A program made the position numbers and the translations under genes. The notes below the pieces were generated by a model. That model was not told the DNA's origin. It did not search any database and was given only the letters and a program-made list of their open reading frames with translations. DNA of 64,000 bases from Patagioenas fasciata (taxonomy: Eukaryota; Chordata; Aves; Columbiformes; Columbidae), in the NCBI RefSeq assembly GCF_037038585.1, contig NC_092521.1, positions 148,208,605 to 148,272,604 of the forward strand, given 5' to 3'. Of this stretch, positions 1 to 21,794 are shown in pieces (positions within the stretch are counted from its first letter, which is position 1; the number at the start of each line of letters is the position of its first letter).

Positions 1-1531
1 CTCACAGGCTTTCCTGGCAGGGCCAGGCTCAGAGGTGCAGTTCTGTAACTCAAAGATTGTCAGGCATCGTGGCATTAGATCTGTGGATAATTCAAATGGG
101 AAAATAGTACTTTACTCAACCAGAAGAGATCACTGCCCCAAGTGTCTCTTAAATCAGTAGCTACATGTAGGCTTGACAGAAATATTTATTTGTTGCATAA
201 TTTAATAGCACAGGCCACTGTATTCATTGGTGTCCCACTCACAACAGCTGGAAGTAGGTCACTAAGGTGATTTCATAATACTTTGCAGTGATTAATTACG
301 GGTTTGGATAAAGTCAATGCAAACGGTACTGCTTACAGATCTATTCAGAGGTAGGTTCATTTCAACATAATGGCACAGCAAGGTACGCATGAGGTACCAG
401 AGTGTGTCAGGAGGTGGGTATGATCTCTACACACGAGAGTGATGTTGTACAGCATGTTTGTGGATCACTTTTGTGTACTTGCTTTCTGAAGGCAAATTTA
501 ATACATTACAGAAGATCAGGATTGAGCATTCTAAACAAGAAAGTTTTGTTTTGGTTGTAGTTTGCAGGTAACAGTTGGAATCAGCATTCTGGATAACATG
601 GCTTTGCATTTTGAAAATGTATTTATTTCTGAGTCCATTATGATTTTTGCTTAAACTGTTGTTACTTACTTGCTAAAGAGGGTAAATATTTTATATTTAT
701 GGTATAAGCATTGTGTGATGTATATTCTTTTGGGGTAGAGGTTGAACAGCAATGGTTTATTGTATTCACTTCCATTTTGCCCTGCCTACATCCTCACCCT
801 TTACAACAGGATCCAGGTCTCTGAGACAAGCTGGGATCACTTTCCTTTCTTCTGCTACCCATTCTTTTTAATTTTTACTATTAGTCAGTCTGTTTTTATT
901 ATTTCTGATAAATGTATCTTATGTCTACTGTGCAGTTTTAGTTAAAATGATTGAAAATGCCAATGGTATTCGACCCAGAGATTAGCATAGAGGTTATTGT
1001 ACCAGTATCAGGCCAATTTGTCTTCAAAAGTGATTTTTCTTCTGTTTCTTAATTTCTTGTAGACATCCTAGTGACATTTCAAATTTCTTGACACTCATTT
1101 TGAATTAGTGTTCATGGCTAGAAAATAATTCAAGTATTGTTGGCCGAGTTCTGTTGTTTACATTGGTGAAAGTCTTAGATATTCCAGTGAAATAGTTTGG
1201 ATTTACACTGGTGTAACGAGAACAAACTTGACCATTGCATTGTTTTGTAATAGTAATTTCATGTATGTCGGACGTAGCTATGTAAAAAGGGTTCAGAGGA
1301 AAATATTATAGTAGCTGCTGCAGATTGCCTTCTGTCTTCTAATCCCAATGGCAGCACCTTTACATTTTTCCCTTTGTTTTATTGTGTTTTATACTCATGG
1401 TTGATTTTTTAAAATTTTTTATTTATTTGTTACTCTGGATGGTTTTATTTTTCTTTACCTGTTACTTCCTTTTTAACCTATCTTAACTTTCCCTGTCATC
1501 TGATAATTCTGAATTGTTTGTCTGTATATAG
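1..1531 (+). other. CACNB2: CACNB2 intron (3' part) upstream of the alternative HOOK exons
   Basis: This AT-rich non-coding DNA ends in the acceptor TCTGTATATAG just before the first recognisable exon. Short open frames occur but show no similarity to the SH3 or HOOK parts of beta subunits. The SH3-coding exons must lie upstream of the window. I see no repeat family that I can name. Confidence 0.8.
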
Positions 1532-1665
1532 CTATAGACATAGATGCCACTGGCTTAGATGCAGAAGAAAATGATATTCCAGCAAACCATCGCTCCCCCA
1601 AACCCAGTGCAAACAGTGTAACATCACCCCACTCCAAAGAGAAAAGAATGCCCTTCTTTAAGAAG
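1532..1665 (+). CDS. CACNB2: CACNB2 alternative HOOK exon, long form (exon 7A type, 134 nt)
   Basis: This exon codes the variable HOOK segment between the SH3 and guanylate-kinase-like domains of the calcium channel beta-2 subunit. The HOOK tunes inactivation and membrane or partner interactions of Cav1/Cav2 channels. The translation reads [20 protein letters not shown], then a Ser/Pro-rich stretch, and ends KRMPFFKK, as in mammalian CACNB2. It has an AG acceptor at 1530-1531 and a GTAACA donor at 1666. The first codon is split: one base comes from the upstream exon and two from here. The length is 2 modulo 3, the same as the 20-nt exon at 1811, so the two can replace each other without changing frame. 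Exon numbering follows the usual beta-subunit convention. Confidence 0.97.
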
Positions 1666-1810
1666 GTAACACCGACTTCCAAGCTCCCATCTGTCCACCT
1701 GCTCACCTGCACTGCGTCACATTTCTAGTCCTGTTAACTGTCTGCGTCTTCTGACAAGCCAATAACATGCATGCTTTGTTGTTCTTTGTTTCTTTTCCAT
1801 GCTGCTGTAG
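1666..1810 (+). other. CACNB2: Short intron between the mutually exclusive HOOK exons
   Basis: This 145-nt interval has a T-rich tract (about 1779-1798) before the micro-exon acceptor. Human CACNB2 is described with a further alternative HOOK exon (7B). I could not find a convincing exon of that kind here. Confidence 0.75.
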
Positions 1811-1830
1811 CTAAGCAGAAGCAGAAATCG
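1811..1830 (+). CDS. CACNB2: CACNB2 alternative HOOK micro-exon (exon 7C type, 20 nt)
   Basis: This 20-nt micro-exon is flanked by an acceptor ending TGCTGTAG and the consensus donor GTAAGT. Joined to the same split codon as the 134-nt exon, it codes AKQKQKS, the short HOOK alternative known from beta subunits. It lies only 145 nt downstream of the long alternative. Including both (154 nt) or neither would shift the frame into the downstream exon, so the sequence itself implies mutually exclusive use for full-length protein. Isoforms with this exon have a short HOOK. It is far too short to be seen by open-frame searches. Confidence 0.93.
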
Positions 1831-5405
<3,575 letters not shown>

Positions 5406-5464
5406 GTAACGGATATGATGCAAAAAGCGTTATTTGATTTTTTAAAACACAGATTTGAAGGACG
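5406..5464 (+). CDS. CACNB2: CACNB2 GK-like domain exon (59 nt)
   Basis: The exon codes VTDMMQKALFDFLKHRFEG plus two bases of the next arginine codon, followed by donor GTAAGT. The missing third base is supplied by the exon at 7746. This helix follows directly on the beta-interaction segment in the GK-like fold. Length and phase (0 in, 2 out) match the conserved beta-subunit gene structure. Confidence 0.98.
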
Positions 5465-7866
<2,402 letters not shown>

Positions 7867-9000
7867 TAATGATTCTATATACAAGCTGGCTGTAAAGTAT
7901 ACTACTCTCAATTCATATGTGTAAGCTAAAAATAGCCTTCTCTCTGCTGTGAGAAAAATCACAATTCCCATAATCCAGAACTCCTGGTGCTAGAAATAAT
8001 TTTAAAATCACTACAAGATAAACTTCATATAGTGCTGATTTTGATTTATCCTGCATATGTTCAGTTTTCATGTTTTGCTGTTTGCCTCAGTGGGGACAAA
8101 TAGCCATCCATAAGGTAACTAAAATCTGAAGAGATCTTCTTCTGGTTAAGTAGAAGTAATGGTTTCAGAATAGCTGCAATTATATGGATATTATTGGTAT
8201 TATGCATTATCTTTTATAAGGTTACTAATAGTGATAGATACTGATGTTAGGCCTGAGAAAAGTTATGGAAGTACGCACTTTCTGAATGCAATATCAGTTT
8301 AAACTAATGCTGAGCTTGATACAAAAAATGAAGCATGGAAAACTATTATATAGTTAAATATATAAAAACTAATATATGTAGCTAAGTTTCTAACATACAT
8401 ATCTGTCATCTTGCATGAGTCTTTTTGTACTGATGCTTGTCCAGTTGTACAAATATTTAAAAATTTATTAGGCAGAAAGAAAAACAAGCTTAGCTGGGAA
8501 GATGCACTGTAACAACATAATGGATATCTTTACACACAAAAATATTCTTCAATGTGAGTTTCAGTCTTGTTGCAGATGTCTGTTTAATAATCTAATGAAA
8601 AGATAAAGTGTCACTTGTTTTGAATAGAACTGAAAATTAGTAATAAAGATGGAGGTCACCCAGTCATGGAACATAAAAAGAATCATGGTGATTAATTCCC
8701 CAAACTGAACATCAAACCATGTGCAATTTTGTGCAATACTGCACAAATATATGCAGCAGTAAAAAGCGTATCATCTATTCTTCATGATAAAATATTTTCA
8801 TATCTGTAAAACAGCTAAGACAAAAATTTATACAGGGAGGAAAATATCTAGCAAAAATAAATGCAGCCCAACATGTACACCTTTATCTCATGAAGAACCT
8901 TACCTTTAAGAACATCAACAGAATAACAGGGCTTTTCCTCCAAATCATTGCAAAAAAAAGAAATAGACAGAAGTTCAGGAAACACTAAATTTGTGCTGCC

Positions 9001-9017
9001 TTTTTTTTTTTTTTTTG
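9001..9017 (+). repeat. T homopolymer
   Basis: An uninterrupted run of about 17 T inside the large CACNB2 intron. It is plain low-complexity sequence. Confidence 0.85.
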
Positions 9018-11092
9018 TCCAAACTATCTACAATGACATAGTTCTGCTCCACGTACTTTAAAATGGTATTTCTTGCAATAAAATTTGATCTCGTTAATTA
9101 AAAACAGGGTTTGGTTTGGTTTGCTCTGAGCAAATTTCTGGCTGCATGGCTGTGGGGCCTGGGGGAGCTGGGTTGCTGTCTGTCTCGCTCCTTTTTAAAG
9201 AGTCAGTGGTGCACAGACTGAGAACCATGTGTTTATTCCTACATCCAGTATAATTTTTAAAATGCATTTTTATTATAGCAAATATAGCTCCCCAGAACTG
9301 CTTTACATTGAAACAAATCCCTCCCAATTGCCAGGTTCAATGTGAAGCTCTGCCTTTACTGGGTACCTTGGTGCAGTGGTACCTCCTGCAGCTTGACAGT
9401 CAAGGTCTTGATTTATCCCTCAGTTATGCTCATATTTGGGAGCAGCAGTTGTAGCTGCAGCAGAAGAGGCTATTTTTTTAGACTTATGAAAATATATTGT
9501 TGGGTTTTATGTAATTATTATTTTAATAAGTGTTCTGTCAATGAGTTAATATAGTAGAAAGGTAGTGTGCTTGATATATTAATAACAAATATCTTTTTCT
9601 GGGAAACAAATGAACCTCTTTTTAAGAACAGCTCTTACCTTATCACCCTATATAGATTTGCAGTATCATGCGTATTCTTCGTAACTGCATAGCATAGTGA
9701 ACAGCAGAGTGAGCACCATTATCTGGAACTGATTTAATAGATAACCCAAAATTAATTTCAAGGAGGCACAGACAAACCAGATGGTTATCAGGAGCAGGGA
9801 TCGCCATGAGGAACTGGATTTACATGATTATAGGATTCTCTCAATGGGCTTAATGCTACACATACCTATTGACTGAAAGTTTGCTTCTGTAAAGGAATCA
9901 GTTCAAAATAGACTTGGGATTTGACTCATTGGAAAACAATGCTACCACTGAATATTCTAGTGTAAAACTAATATATTTAATAATTTTATAAAAATAATGT
10001 CTAGCTCATGAAGGTTGAGGACAGTACAGTCTTATTCCTCTCCTATATGAAAGCTTATTTGCTTGTCAACACTGCTTTCTGCTTAATATGTGAAATGCTA
10101 GAAGTAAATTTAAGGAAAGGGCAATTGATTCATTTCTTGAAAAGCCTAGAAGAAACTGATAGTTTTGAAAAGACTTTTCTCTCCAGGAAGGTACAGTTGG
10201 TTGGTTGAGACTCATTCTCCTGAAAATCAGTCCCAATTGACTTAATTAAATTTCACATGCCGTTTGCAGAAACTGCTGAACCAGCTTTGTGCTTTTGCTG
10301 CATTTCTTCATCAAAGGGCCCAAAGCTTTTTGTTGTTGTTTCTGTGTATGTAACATTTTTATAACCTAACCTCATGCTGTATGCTTTGTACAAGAACCTG
10401 ATTGTCTTGGCTTTTTCCATTCTTTGCTTCATTAATGCTCTCCCTTTCCAGATGTTTTGGGTATGTATACAAGCTTGCAAATTACTTTTCCTGCTGTTTT
10501 GTGTTCAGTGCTTTATTGTACCTCACAGAACCACCGTGTGTTTCTCGTAACTGGCTCACTGATAGACAAAAGCCAATCCTGTAATATGTTGCTAAGCATT
10601 TCTTTCAGAAAATTTCTGGTTTTCCTGATTTATTTTCAGGTAATTCTAAAATTAAAGTGAAGATTGACAACTAAAGCCTAAAGATTAGGTTTTCCACCAT
10701 AAATTTCTAGGGTGTGTGCACCTGATCTACATATTGTAATACAGCCATGTGAATGCTGATGAGCGATATATCATTGTATATACGGTAAATCGATTGCAGT
10801 CAAATGGCTCTTTATTTGCGTTCTGTGTGCATATGCAGTAACCTGTCAGGCATTACATGCACCCAGTTTGCATGTGCAATTGATTGCCTTCCTATGGAAA
10901 GCTGTCTCTGGAAAGTGCATAGGGCTCCCATTCACATCAAGTTGACATCCTAGAGTTTTGTTTTCTGAAAATGAAACATAAATGCTTGAAGGAATGGACT
11001 GTCAGTGCAAATTTCAGCTTTGTATTTTTATTTTCTTGATGTTTATGTGAAAAGTCAGTTGAATGCTTGAAACTATGGTAACAATTTATTTT

Positions 11093-11132
11093 ATATACAT
11101 ACATACATACACACATTATATGTATATGTATG
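11093..11132 (+). repeat. ACAT/TATG microsatellite
   Basis: A run of ACAT units (about 11,096-11,110) is followed by alternating TATG/TATA units. It is a simple repeat in the CACNB2 intron and probably variable in length. Confidence 0.8.
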
Positions 11133-12314
11133 ATAATGTGATTATGTATTCCCCATGTTTGGTAATTTTAAAACAGTTGTTGTATATAGTGTGTTTCACG
11201 TAAATGCTTGCCTGACTGTAAAGTAAAAGAGCACTAGCTAAGCCATGTAATGACCCTTCCCTACCTATAGAGGCAGTAGAACAGGAATAAAAAATGGGAC
11301 GTGACCAAGAGTGTCTTTCCATTTCAGAATCTCAAGGATCTAATATAGTTCAAAGAGAAGAAAAACAGGTGTTCAATATATTATGTAAAGTCCTGATTGT
11401 CCTTTATTTATCCTCAAGATAGCTGGGATAAATGTCCAGAACTCATTATATCTCAGATGTGGTAATCTACTGAATATCAAGCTGCCTTGAACCAGAAGAA
11501 TGCTGTAATAGAGCAGCCAAAAGCTTTTGGGTTATTGTGAGGATGTAGCTACACTTCTTTTTACACACAGATGGGGAAAGAGTGGCATGAAGATCCTGAA
11601 CCTCTTATAATTTATCAGGCCTGCATGTCTCAAAATGCTCTTTTATTCTGCTGCGCCAGCGTTGATTTTGTTAACATCTGAGGTCAGAGTCTTTCTAATG
11701 AATTTGCCAAGTACTTCTGCATTAGAAGTTTGATACTAACTTTCCACTATTCTAACGTATGAATACTTTTTTGATACAGTACAAACAAAGTTTTTAAATT
11801 AAACTTGAGTGATTTCAAAGGACGTAAGAGAAAAAAAAATCTTGATTTCTGTAAATAAGTAATAGCTCTCAGCAGCACATCACTATTTTTTCATGGTAGT
11901 TCACTGAAATACATATGATTTGTAGCTACGATGAAAAAAAACGTGCTATAGACAAAGCAATATAGCAGTGTGATAAAATAATTTTTAAGGTCATAGATGC
12001 CTGTATAATAACTAGGATACCTGGATAGGTGAATTAAATAGTTTTAGCAAGTTAGCTGTTTACTTAAGAATACAGTTTACTTCCCTTAAAATTATTCACA
12101 TGTGTAGGTAGAATTGATCCAGTATATCATGAATGTGATAAAAAGTTTGTGTTTGTATCCTTGTTTTATCCAAGACTAATGGTTTGGGTTTTTCAACCAG
12201 AATGCAAAAAAATCTGTGTTTGTTTCTGTTCTCTGCTAATAGAAGTGTGAACTCAGAGTTTCCATCACCAGGACAGGGCTATGATCACCTTCATGTTGAT
12301 TGTCAGTTGGTCCT

Positions 12315-13200
12315 GACATAATAATTACACCAAACTGAGAAGTGCAGTTGATGCACGTGAGGGGCAGGATGCCGTCCAGGGGGACCTTTACAAACTCAAG
12401 AAGTTGGCTCTTATGAACCTGATGAGGTTCAACAAGGCCAAGTGCAAGGTTCTGCATCTGGGTTGGGGCAACCCCCAGTATCAGTGCAGGCTAGGGAAAG
12501 AAGGGACTGAGACCCACTCTGCTGGGAAGGACTTGGGGGTACCGGTGTTTGAGAGACTGGACATGAGCTGGCAATGTGCACTTGCAGCCCAGAAGGCCAG
12601 TTTTATCTTGGGCTGCATCAAAAGGAGTGTGGCCAGCCTGTCAAGGGAGGTGATTCTGCCACCCTGCTCTGCTCTGGTGAGACCTCACCTGGAGTCCGAT
12701 GTCCAGCTCTGGAGCCCCCAGTACAGGAAAGACATGGACATGTTGGAAAGGGTCCGGAGGAGGCCACCAAGATGATCAGAGGGCTGGAACAGCTCTGCTG
12801 TGAGGACAGGCTGAGAGAGCTGGGGCTGTTCAGCCTGGAAAAGAGAAGGCTCCAGGAAGACCTTATTGCCACCTTTCAGTAATTCAAAGGGGACTAGAAG
12901 AATGATGGGGACAGACTTTTTAGCAGGGCCTGTTATGACAGGACAAGGGGTGATGGTTTTAAACTGAAGGAGGGGAAATTCAGGCTAGGCATGAGGAAGA
13001 AATTTTTTACAATGAAGGTGGTAAAACACTGGCACAGGTTGCCCAGAGGGGTGGTAGATGCCCCATCTCTGGAGGCATTCAAGGCCAGGCTGGACAGGGA
13101 TCTAAGCAACCTGATCTGGTTGCTGCTCATGGCAGAGGGGTTGGACTAGATGTGGCTTCAAGGTCCCTTCTAACCCAAACTGTTCTATGATTCTATGATT
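12315..13200 (+). mobile_element. CR1 LINE, 5'-truncated, with 3' tail
   Basis: About 890 bp of chicken-repeat-1 retrotransposon in the sense orientation. It holds the decayed C-terminal part of the reverse transcriptase ORF2, with a 123-codon open remnant at 12,404-12,775 (ATGAGGTTCAACAAGGCCAA is the diagnostic stretch near its start). The 3' end matches the CR1 pattern GGTTGGACTAGATG and closes with two TTCTATGA units at 13,182-13,200. Severe 5' truncation with an intact octamer tail is typical of CR1. It is non-functional because the endonuclease and most of the polymerase are missing. It sits in the large intron of CACNB2. Confidence 0.95.
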
Positions 13201-15010
13201 AAACTTTCCCTGGAGAATTAACTGGAATCCACGTGTTTTGCCTCCCACTCTGAGCATCAGGCTGCAGAGTCAGTTTCTCTCCCACTCAGTGAATATGCAA
13301 ATGTTTTGTGAGTTGTACAGCATCAGCAGGAGGGGTTGAATAGCCAGCAATGGAGTGGTTTCACATCATATCTGTGAGAAAGGCTGAGCATTTTTAGTTA
13401 TGTTTGTTCTGAATAAAACAACAAACCCAAGGAACACTTAGTGTCTATGCATGGACCAGAGCTGTAAAAGCCTATAGTACTGCATTGAGTAATGAAGCAT
13501 GGTACACAAATGTGCAAGTTACTGCCAGCCTGACGTGATGATTTCCATTATGAACTATGCAGAGACATCTGCATGGTCCTCTGGGCAAAATAAATGTTAG
13601 ACTGCTGCTTTGCCCAGTCTTACTATCCCAATTACTCACAAATGGAGTGTAGGGGCGCTTAATGATGGGAGCCATGCTAAGCTACTGCATGGCACCTTCT
13701 GGAATGGCTGGGGTTCTACCTGATGCAGTTGTTTCGGTGCAGCTCTCCCCTGTGCAGGGCTCACCCTCTTGTGTTTCTGCTGCAATCTGCTGATTTTGAG
13801 CTTTTCCATTCATAGGCTGTTAAAATTTACTTCCAGTTTAAACCTGGCATAAGAAGCATCATTCCATAAATGCTAGTGTTTTACTAGCCCAGAGAAATAG
13901 GGGAGGAAGTAGACATTTTCATGTGCTATTTAGTATTTTTAGATGATACTCTTTGGTTTATGTTTTCACGTAATTACAGTATTGCATTTCAGGAGATGTT
14001 AGTCTGTTATAAATTGATCTTGATTATGTTGAGCTTTGCCAAACACCGCATTGTATCTGGAAATACCACTTGGACATGTGTGTGCATTCAAGGCCATCTG
14101 AATTCTGTCTAAACTGAGCCTCAGCAGGCAGAAAGAGAAGAGCCCTGTTTGCCTAAAGCAGCTCACCCCACAGCTCCTCTTCAGCGGAGCCTGGGCGGGA
14201 GCACCAGGCGGAGCAGCCGACACGCTCCTCTCCCTGCTGCCTTGTCCCTCGCTGAAACCCCATCTGCCAGGCATGAGTAACACATGCAGCCGCTTTCCCT
14301 GGAAAATATTGTCATCCTCCCACTCTCACCCTCCCCTTTTTATGTAACAAGATAGTAGCTAGGGATTTGGTTGAGACCGGGGAAATGTAACTGTGCTCAC
14401 AAAAGTACATTTATGTTAGAAATGTGATTAAAACACCTGTAATCCAGGTATTTTCCAGCCCATTGCCTGAGGACTGAGAGCATTTATTCCCTCTTACAGG
14501 CTTATGTTCCTCTCCAAGACTTTTTGCTTCTTAGCTGTGTGTGCTGGAGCAGGGCACAGAGGCTTCTGCTCCCCAGCATTGCCACTGGTGTGGGGTGGGA
14601 GATGTGTTCCTGCCTGGAGACCACAGGGCTGCACCACCCTGGCTGGGGAAGGGATGGAGCCAACTGTCCCTTGTCCAGCATGACCCTGCTGTTAGCTCCC
14701 TGCCTACCCTGGGCACCCTTGGTGCTTGAGAGGAAGAAAGGGGAAGATAAGAAGAGGCCAAGCACTTATATATGTGTGGCGTTTCTTACTGGCTTGCTCC
14801 AGACTACTAACACAGTATGGAGCTTTCTGTATCACCCTCAATAGCATCTTGGCCTCTCCAGCATGTATACAGAGAGCACAGGTACCTCATGTAGTCTAGG
14901 CTAGCCAGCTGTGGCCAAGTACCAGCATTCTGGTTAGTGCAATATCTAATGCAGGCACTTCAGAGATTTTCCCAACAATATAAGCATGCGTATACACACA
15001 CATGCTCACA

Positions 15011-15033
15011 AATTAAAATTTAAAATTTTAATT
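15011..15033. repeat. Small A/T inverted repeat
   Basis: AATTAAAATT and its exact reverse complement are separated by TAA. In AT-rich DNA this can arise by chance. Confidence 0.7.
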
Positions 15034-18000
15034 ATGTCACTGAAACTCATGATTTACTTCTTAATCAAGAGGTGTGTGGGCACAACTCAATAGTCATCAC
15101 TTCCTTTTTGTTTTTCTTTTTTCATTTTATGGATTTCAGATATGACATTTATCCATTTCTCAGCAGCTTTTTTGGTCCAGTATTTTCTATGCGCTTTTAA
15201 GGCACTGGGGATATGTTGCATATTTGTTTCTTTTGCCTTTGTTTTGGAATTCTTGAGGCTGTCTTAAACTTCTTATTTCTTTAATTGTGTTTGTAGAATT
15301 TAGTGATTATTTTTAGATAAGTGTGCTTGTATAAAAGAATTAGCATAAGAAAAATCATGACTACTAATGTCTGTTCTCCTTAATTTATGATATTACTTGA
15401 AAGCCAATTTTGCAAGGTGTTGCGAATCATTTTATATGACATGCGTTGACATAGGTATGTTCTATATCTGTAGTACCAGGAGCTCTGTTTATAAAAATAG
15501 AATGTTTTGTCCCTATGGTGTTGGAGTCCAAGTAATAATTTACAAATTCAGTTCTATGAACAAAACTGCCACGATACCAAAGATAGGTAGACAAGGTCAA
15601 ATTGAATGGGATATTAAAGTCACACTCTAGTCAGCTGACAGTATATGAACCTCACTGTTCCTGCTGAAGATCAGAACCTCTTGGATGCGGATAAGCAATA
15701 TGTTTTGCATCTACTTTGGCACTTGCAGGCCAGAACTGTGACCATTTTGCATTGCATCTCCGTCATGGAACTGCCATCTCATCAGGGTCTTCCTAAAACA
15801 TAGTGCTGGGCAGCCACTGCTCTGTCGAGGTGGGTGTCCCCGTGACTCCTGGCTGCTATGAATGCTTTCTGCCCAGGTCTGAAGGAGGGTTGTGTTTCTC
15901 CAACTGTGCAGAGCAGAGAATGTTCTTTATTCATGGCATCGTATAAGCCACCCTAAATTCCACCATAGTTATTAGGGAGTTGACATAGATGCAATGCAGC
16001 ATTGCTATGTCTTTACCTTTACTTTACATTATATTATTGTAGTGAACTGTTCAAGATTTTTGCTTGAAATTCACTTGTAAGGTCCAACCAGTGTAAAGAA
16101 AATTTGTCTGCTCCCATAACAGGATAAGCCATTTACTTGTGCTCTTATTGCATTGAATTTCAATTCATTTCAGGGGGCAGTAGAGATATTTGAAATTAAT
16201 ATATGTAAGATTGAATATGCAGTATTTAAAGTTGGCTGGGAGATGGGTACTTCTTGTTTCTTCAAGCTGACTCCCTGTTGTATGGACTAAATAAATAGCT
16301 GAGTGCTCCTGTCATTTAAAATCTGTTTACTTTCTGATTGCCAAGGAGACCATATCAACTAGATTGTAAGGGGCACTTTAAAATTTGATAGCTTATTTTT
16401 GGTTTTGAGTGTTGCAGCTGGACTGCCAGCATTTCATGATGATTGTCACAGTAGATCTAATTATGTTTATGCCTCTCGTTATGATTGGCAAAAGTAATTT
16501 ATTGGAGTTAATTGTTATAGCCTCACTGTCATGCCTCTCCAGTGCATCAAAAGGGACGTTATTATAAATAGATTATATTCATGGAAGTGGGAACATTGCT
16601 AAGCTATTACTGTGCTGCTTTGAAGATACCACACTGTCATTGTTTTGAGCTCCCTGTTTTAACTACTAGTGACATTTGTGTTACTATCCCCACATGACAT
16701 TTAGAGTTCTTTGCTTACTTTGGTCAAAAGTATGACAGAAAATTTGTGTTGAGTGTCTTCTTGGAAAAAGTATTTACAGGTATCTAATTCATTTTTTGAG
16801 AGATGTTGCTACATGAAGATGAAAATCAAAGCTGCGGCACTATTAATAAATAAAGCCTGTGTCAACTAATAAGAGAAGCTATTATTTAAGTAATTGCAAC
16901 AGTCTCACATGTAGTAAAAAGATAGAATACAAGAAAATTTTAAGCAAAATGCAGGCTTTTCGAAATGCTGAAAAAGTACTCTAAGGGATGGGAGATCAGA
17001 CCTCTTCAGCAATCTCTGTCGCATTTTTTCCATCCATTCTTGACTGGAGAGGTACAGGCGCAACATATTAGTTCATCAACCATGCAGTGTAGTTCTTTGA
17101 ACTTTTCTCCTATACTCAAGTTAAGAAAAATAAATACTGAAATACTTTTTAGTTGGTGGAAAAGGTATTTCTCTGTCTTCAGACTCAGGTAGAAACTATT
17201 GGTTTCTAGGACCATAGTTACCTGCAATTATTGGCCTGGCTGTGTTTCACAACAGAAGAGACCCCGAGGCATACTCTGCCCTGGCAAAAGGTTGTTTCAA
17301 AAAGTGTAGCAGGAAATCTAGTTCACAGAGATGTATTCTATACTGGCAGAAATGTGCTTCCAGCAGTGTAGCAAAATACTGCTTCCCCAGACAAAATTAT
17401 GATATACTGTCAAAAAAGACAGATTTTGCTAGTTATAAATTGTCTTGAACAAGGGTTTTTAGCAGTCTGGAATGGTTTTAAAATGATACATTAACTGATA
17501 TTGTTATACCGACTGAAGTGAGCCTGGTTTGAAATTGCAGGGAAGCAATCCAAACTCAGCATCAGAACAGTATGACAAATTATCTCTGTATGTTTATTCT
17601 AGTTGTCATTTGGACTTAAATAAGGGATAGACTACTGACTATCTTCTAAGTCACTGAGACAATGGTATTCAGTTATTGCAGCAATATCTCTATGCAGGAA
17701 AATTAGAGAAAATGTGATTGTGAATGTGCCAAGAACCATCAGAAGTTCTGTCTTCAAAAATGTAATCCTAATTCAGACAGCAGCTGGGCCACAATGCTTT
17801 TATTCACAAGCAGGAAAACATGCACCAATGTTTTCCACATGAGCACGCCGTGCACATCTCACAACATTCTCTGCTGTAAAAGACTGACATGCATGTACCC
17901 AGCCAAAATTGGGGAGAACTACAAATAGATAGAGGTGATCTCTAAGAAATCTAAAACAATGTCAACCTCCTCCAATAGAAAACATCATATAGAGATTTTC

Positions 18001-18838
18001 TGATGGCCATTTAAGATGTTACTTGATTTATAAAACGGTCATAGTAGTCACCTATCAGTTTGGACTAAATTTGAGCTAAATGGAGACTAGCTGGGATGCT
18101 TTGCTCTCTTGGAAATTTTGAAACCCTGTCATGGTGCCTAATTTACTCAGTTGCCGCTGTTCTAAGACGAAAACAAAAATCAATCTCTTCACACCTCTTG
18201 AAAGAGACATTCTTCTATAGAGAGCCATTCCCTATAGAAAACTCTCTTGAGCTAGATCAGATAGGTTGTGGTTTCCAGCAAACATAATGCTTGTGCGAGC
18301 ATAATAGATAAAATGACAATAATGTCATTTCAAGAAACTCCTAATAAATAAATTGTTGTTACCTCATTTTGCCGTATGAGTGTCTGTTAGTTATCTTCTG
18401 ATATTTGTTTTGACCTAGCTACATATCTAATCTGCTTTTGGTTCATGGAATGTGCACAACCTTGAATTACAGTCGTGTGGCTCTCTAACTTTATAGACTT
18501 GCACAAGTTACCCAACTTCTGTAATTTCTCTGTGAAGTCAACTTACAGCAAGATTTGAGCAGGAAACTGTAATTCCATGTCAAGGATGATTTTCCTATTT
18601 TAAGGTTTATTTTTGTTTTATTTGGGAATGAATACAGTTTCTACATCACTCGTGAAAGTGGACACAGTCCATCTGTCTTGGAGAGGCTTGCCGTGGCAAC
18701 TGCTGCGATCAGGCAGGGTACTGAGGAGCTGGGAGCATGAGTTAGCAGAAGACAAGATTATATTTTCTGGGAAAATCACCTTTCCAGAACTCCTGAGTTG
18801 TGAAGAGGATACCATAGCATTACTTAGATTATTGAGTT

Positions 18839-18911
18839 GTTGGTGGTTTGGGGATTGTTTTTTTCTGGTTTTGTGGGGTTTTTTGTTTTGGTTTGTTTGG
18901 TTTTTTTTTAG
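18839..18911 (+). repeat. T/G-rich low-complexity tract
   Basis: An irregular mix of TTTG, TTTGG and T-run units. It is one of six similar tracts in the window, all T/G on the + strand. Confidence 0.8.
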
Positions 18912-19438
18912 TGTTTTACACATAGTAACCAAATTTTTGATATTATACCATACTGAGGCCAGTATATGAAGGAAACTTTGTTTTCCAGAGCTTTGATTAA
19001 TTGAAGTAAATGGAAAAACAGGAGCTTCTGCTCATATAGACACCTCAGTACATCTTAATGCCTATCTCAGGCATTCCAGTTTGAGTAATTTGCTTACTAC
19101 ACAGAATTCAAGTCTGAGCTGAAACTACTTACATGTAGGGAGTTAATGGCATAGTAAGATGGGTATACAATGCGGCAGGCATTCTTACTTCTTTTTTTTC
19201 TTACATACATGGACAGAGGTCTTTTAAGAAAGTGTTAACAGTGTCTCTCCAGGCTGGGATTGCAGGAGGTGGTGGAGGTGAGAGAGTCAGGCAGCGCTGC
19301 CTGCTGAGGCAATAAACCAGGGACAAAATGTTAACATCGCGTTCGTTTCCCTAGCCTGCCGTGGACAAGCACGGTTAGAGCTCCTGTCAACCTGAGGAGG
19401 AGCATCACACCAGTCTACCACATTTTCACATTTCTTGA

Positions 19439-21794
<2,356 letters not shown>

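Noticed and set aside
1-1531. SH3-domain or earlier HOOK exons of CACNB2
   Set aside because: No frame matches them, and only intron sequence with the final acceptor is seen.
12404-12882. Open frames of 123 and 102 codons that could be called genes
   Set aside because: They are remnants of CR1 reverse transcriptase inside a 5'-truncated copy.
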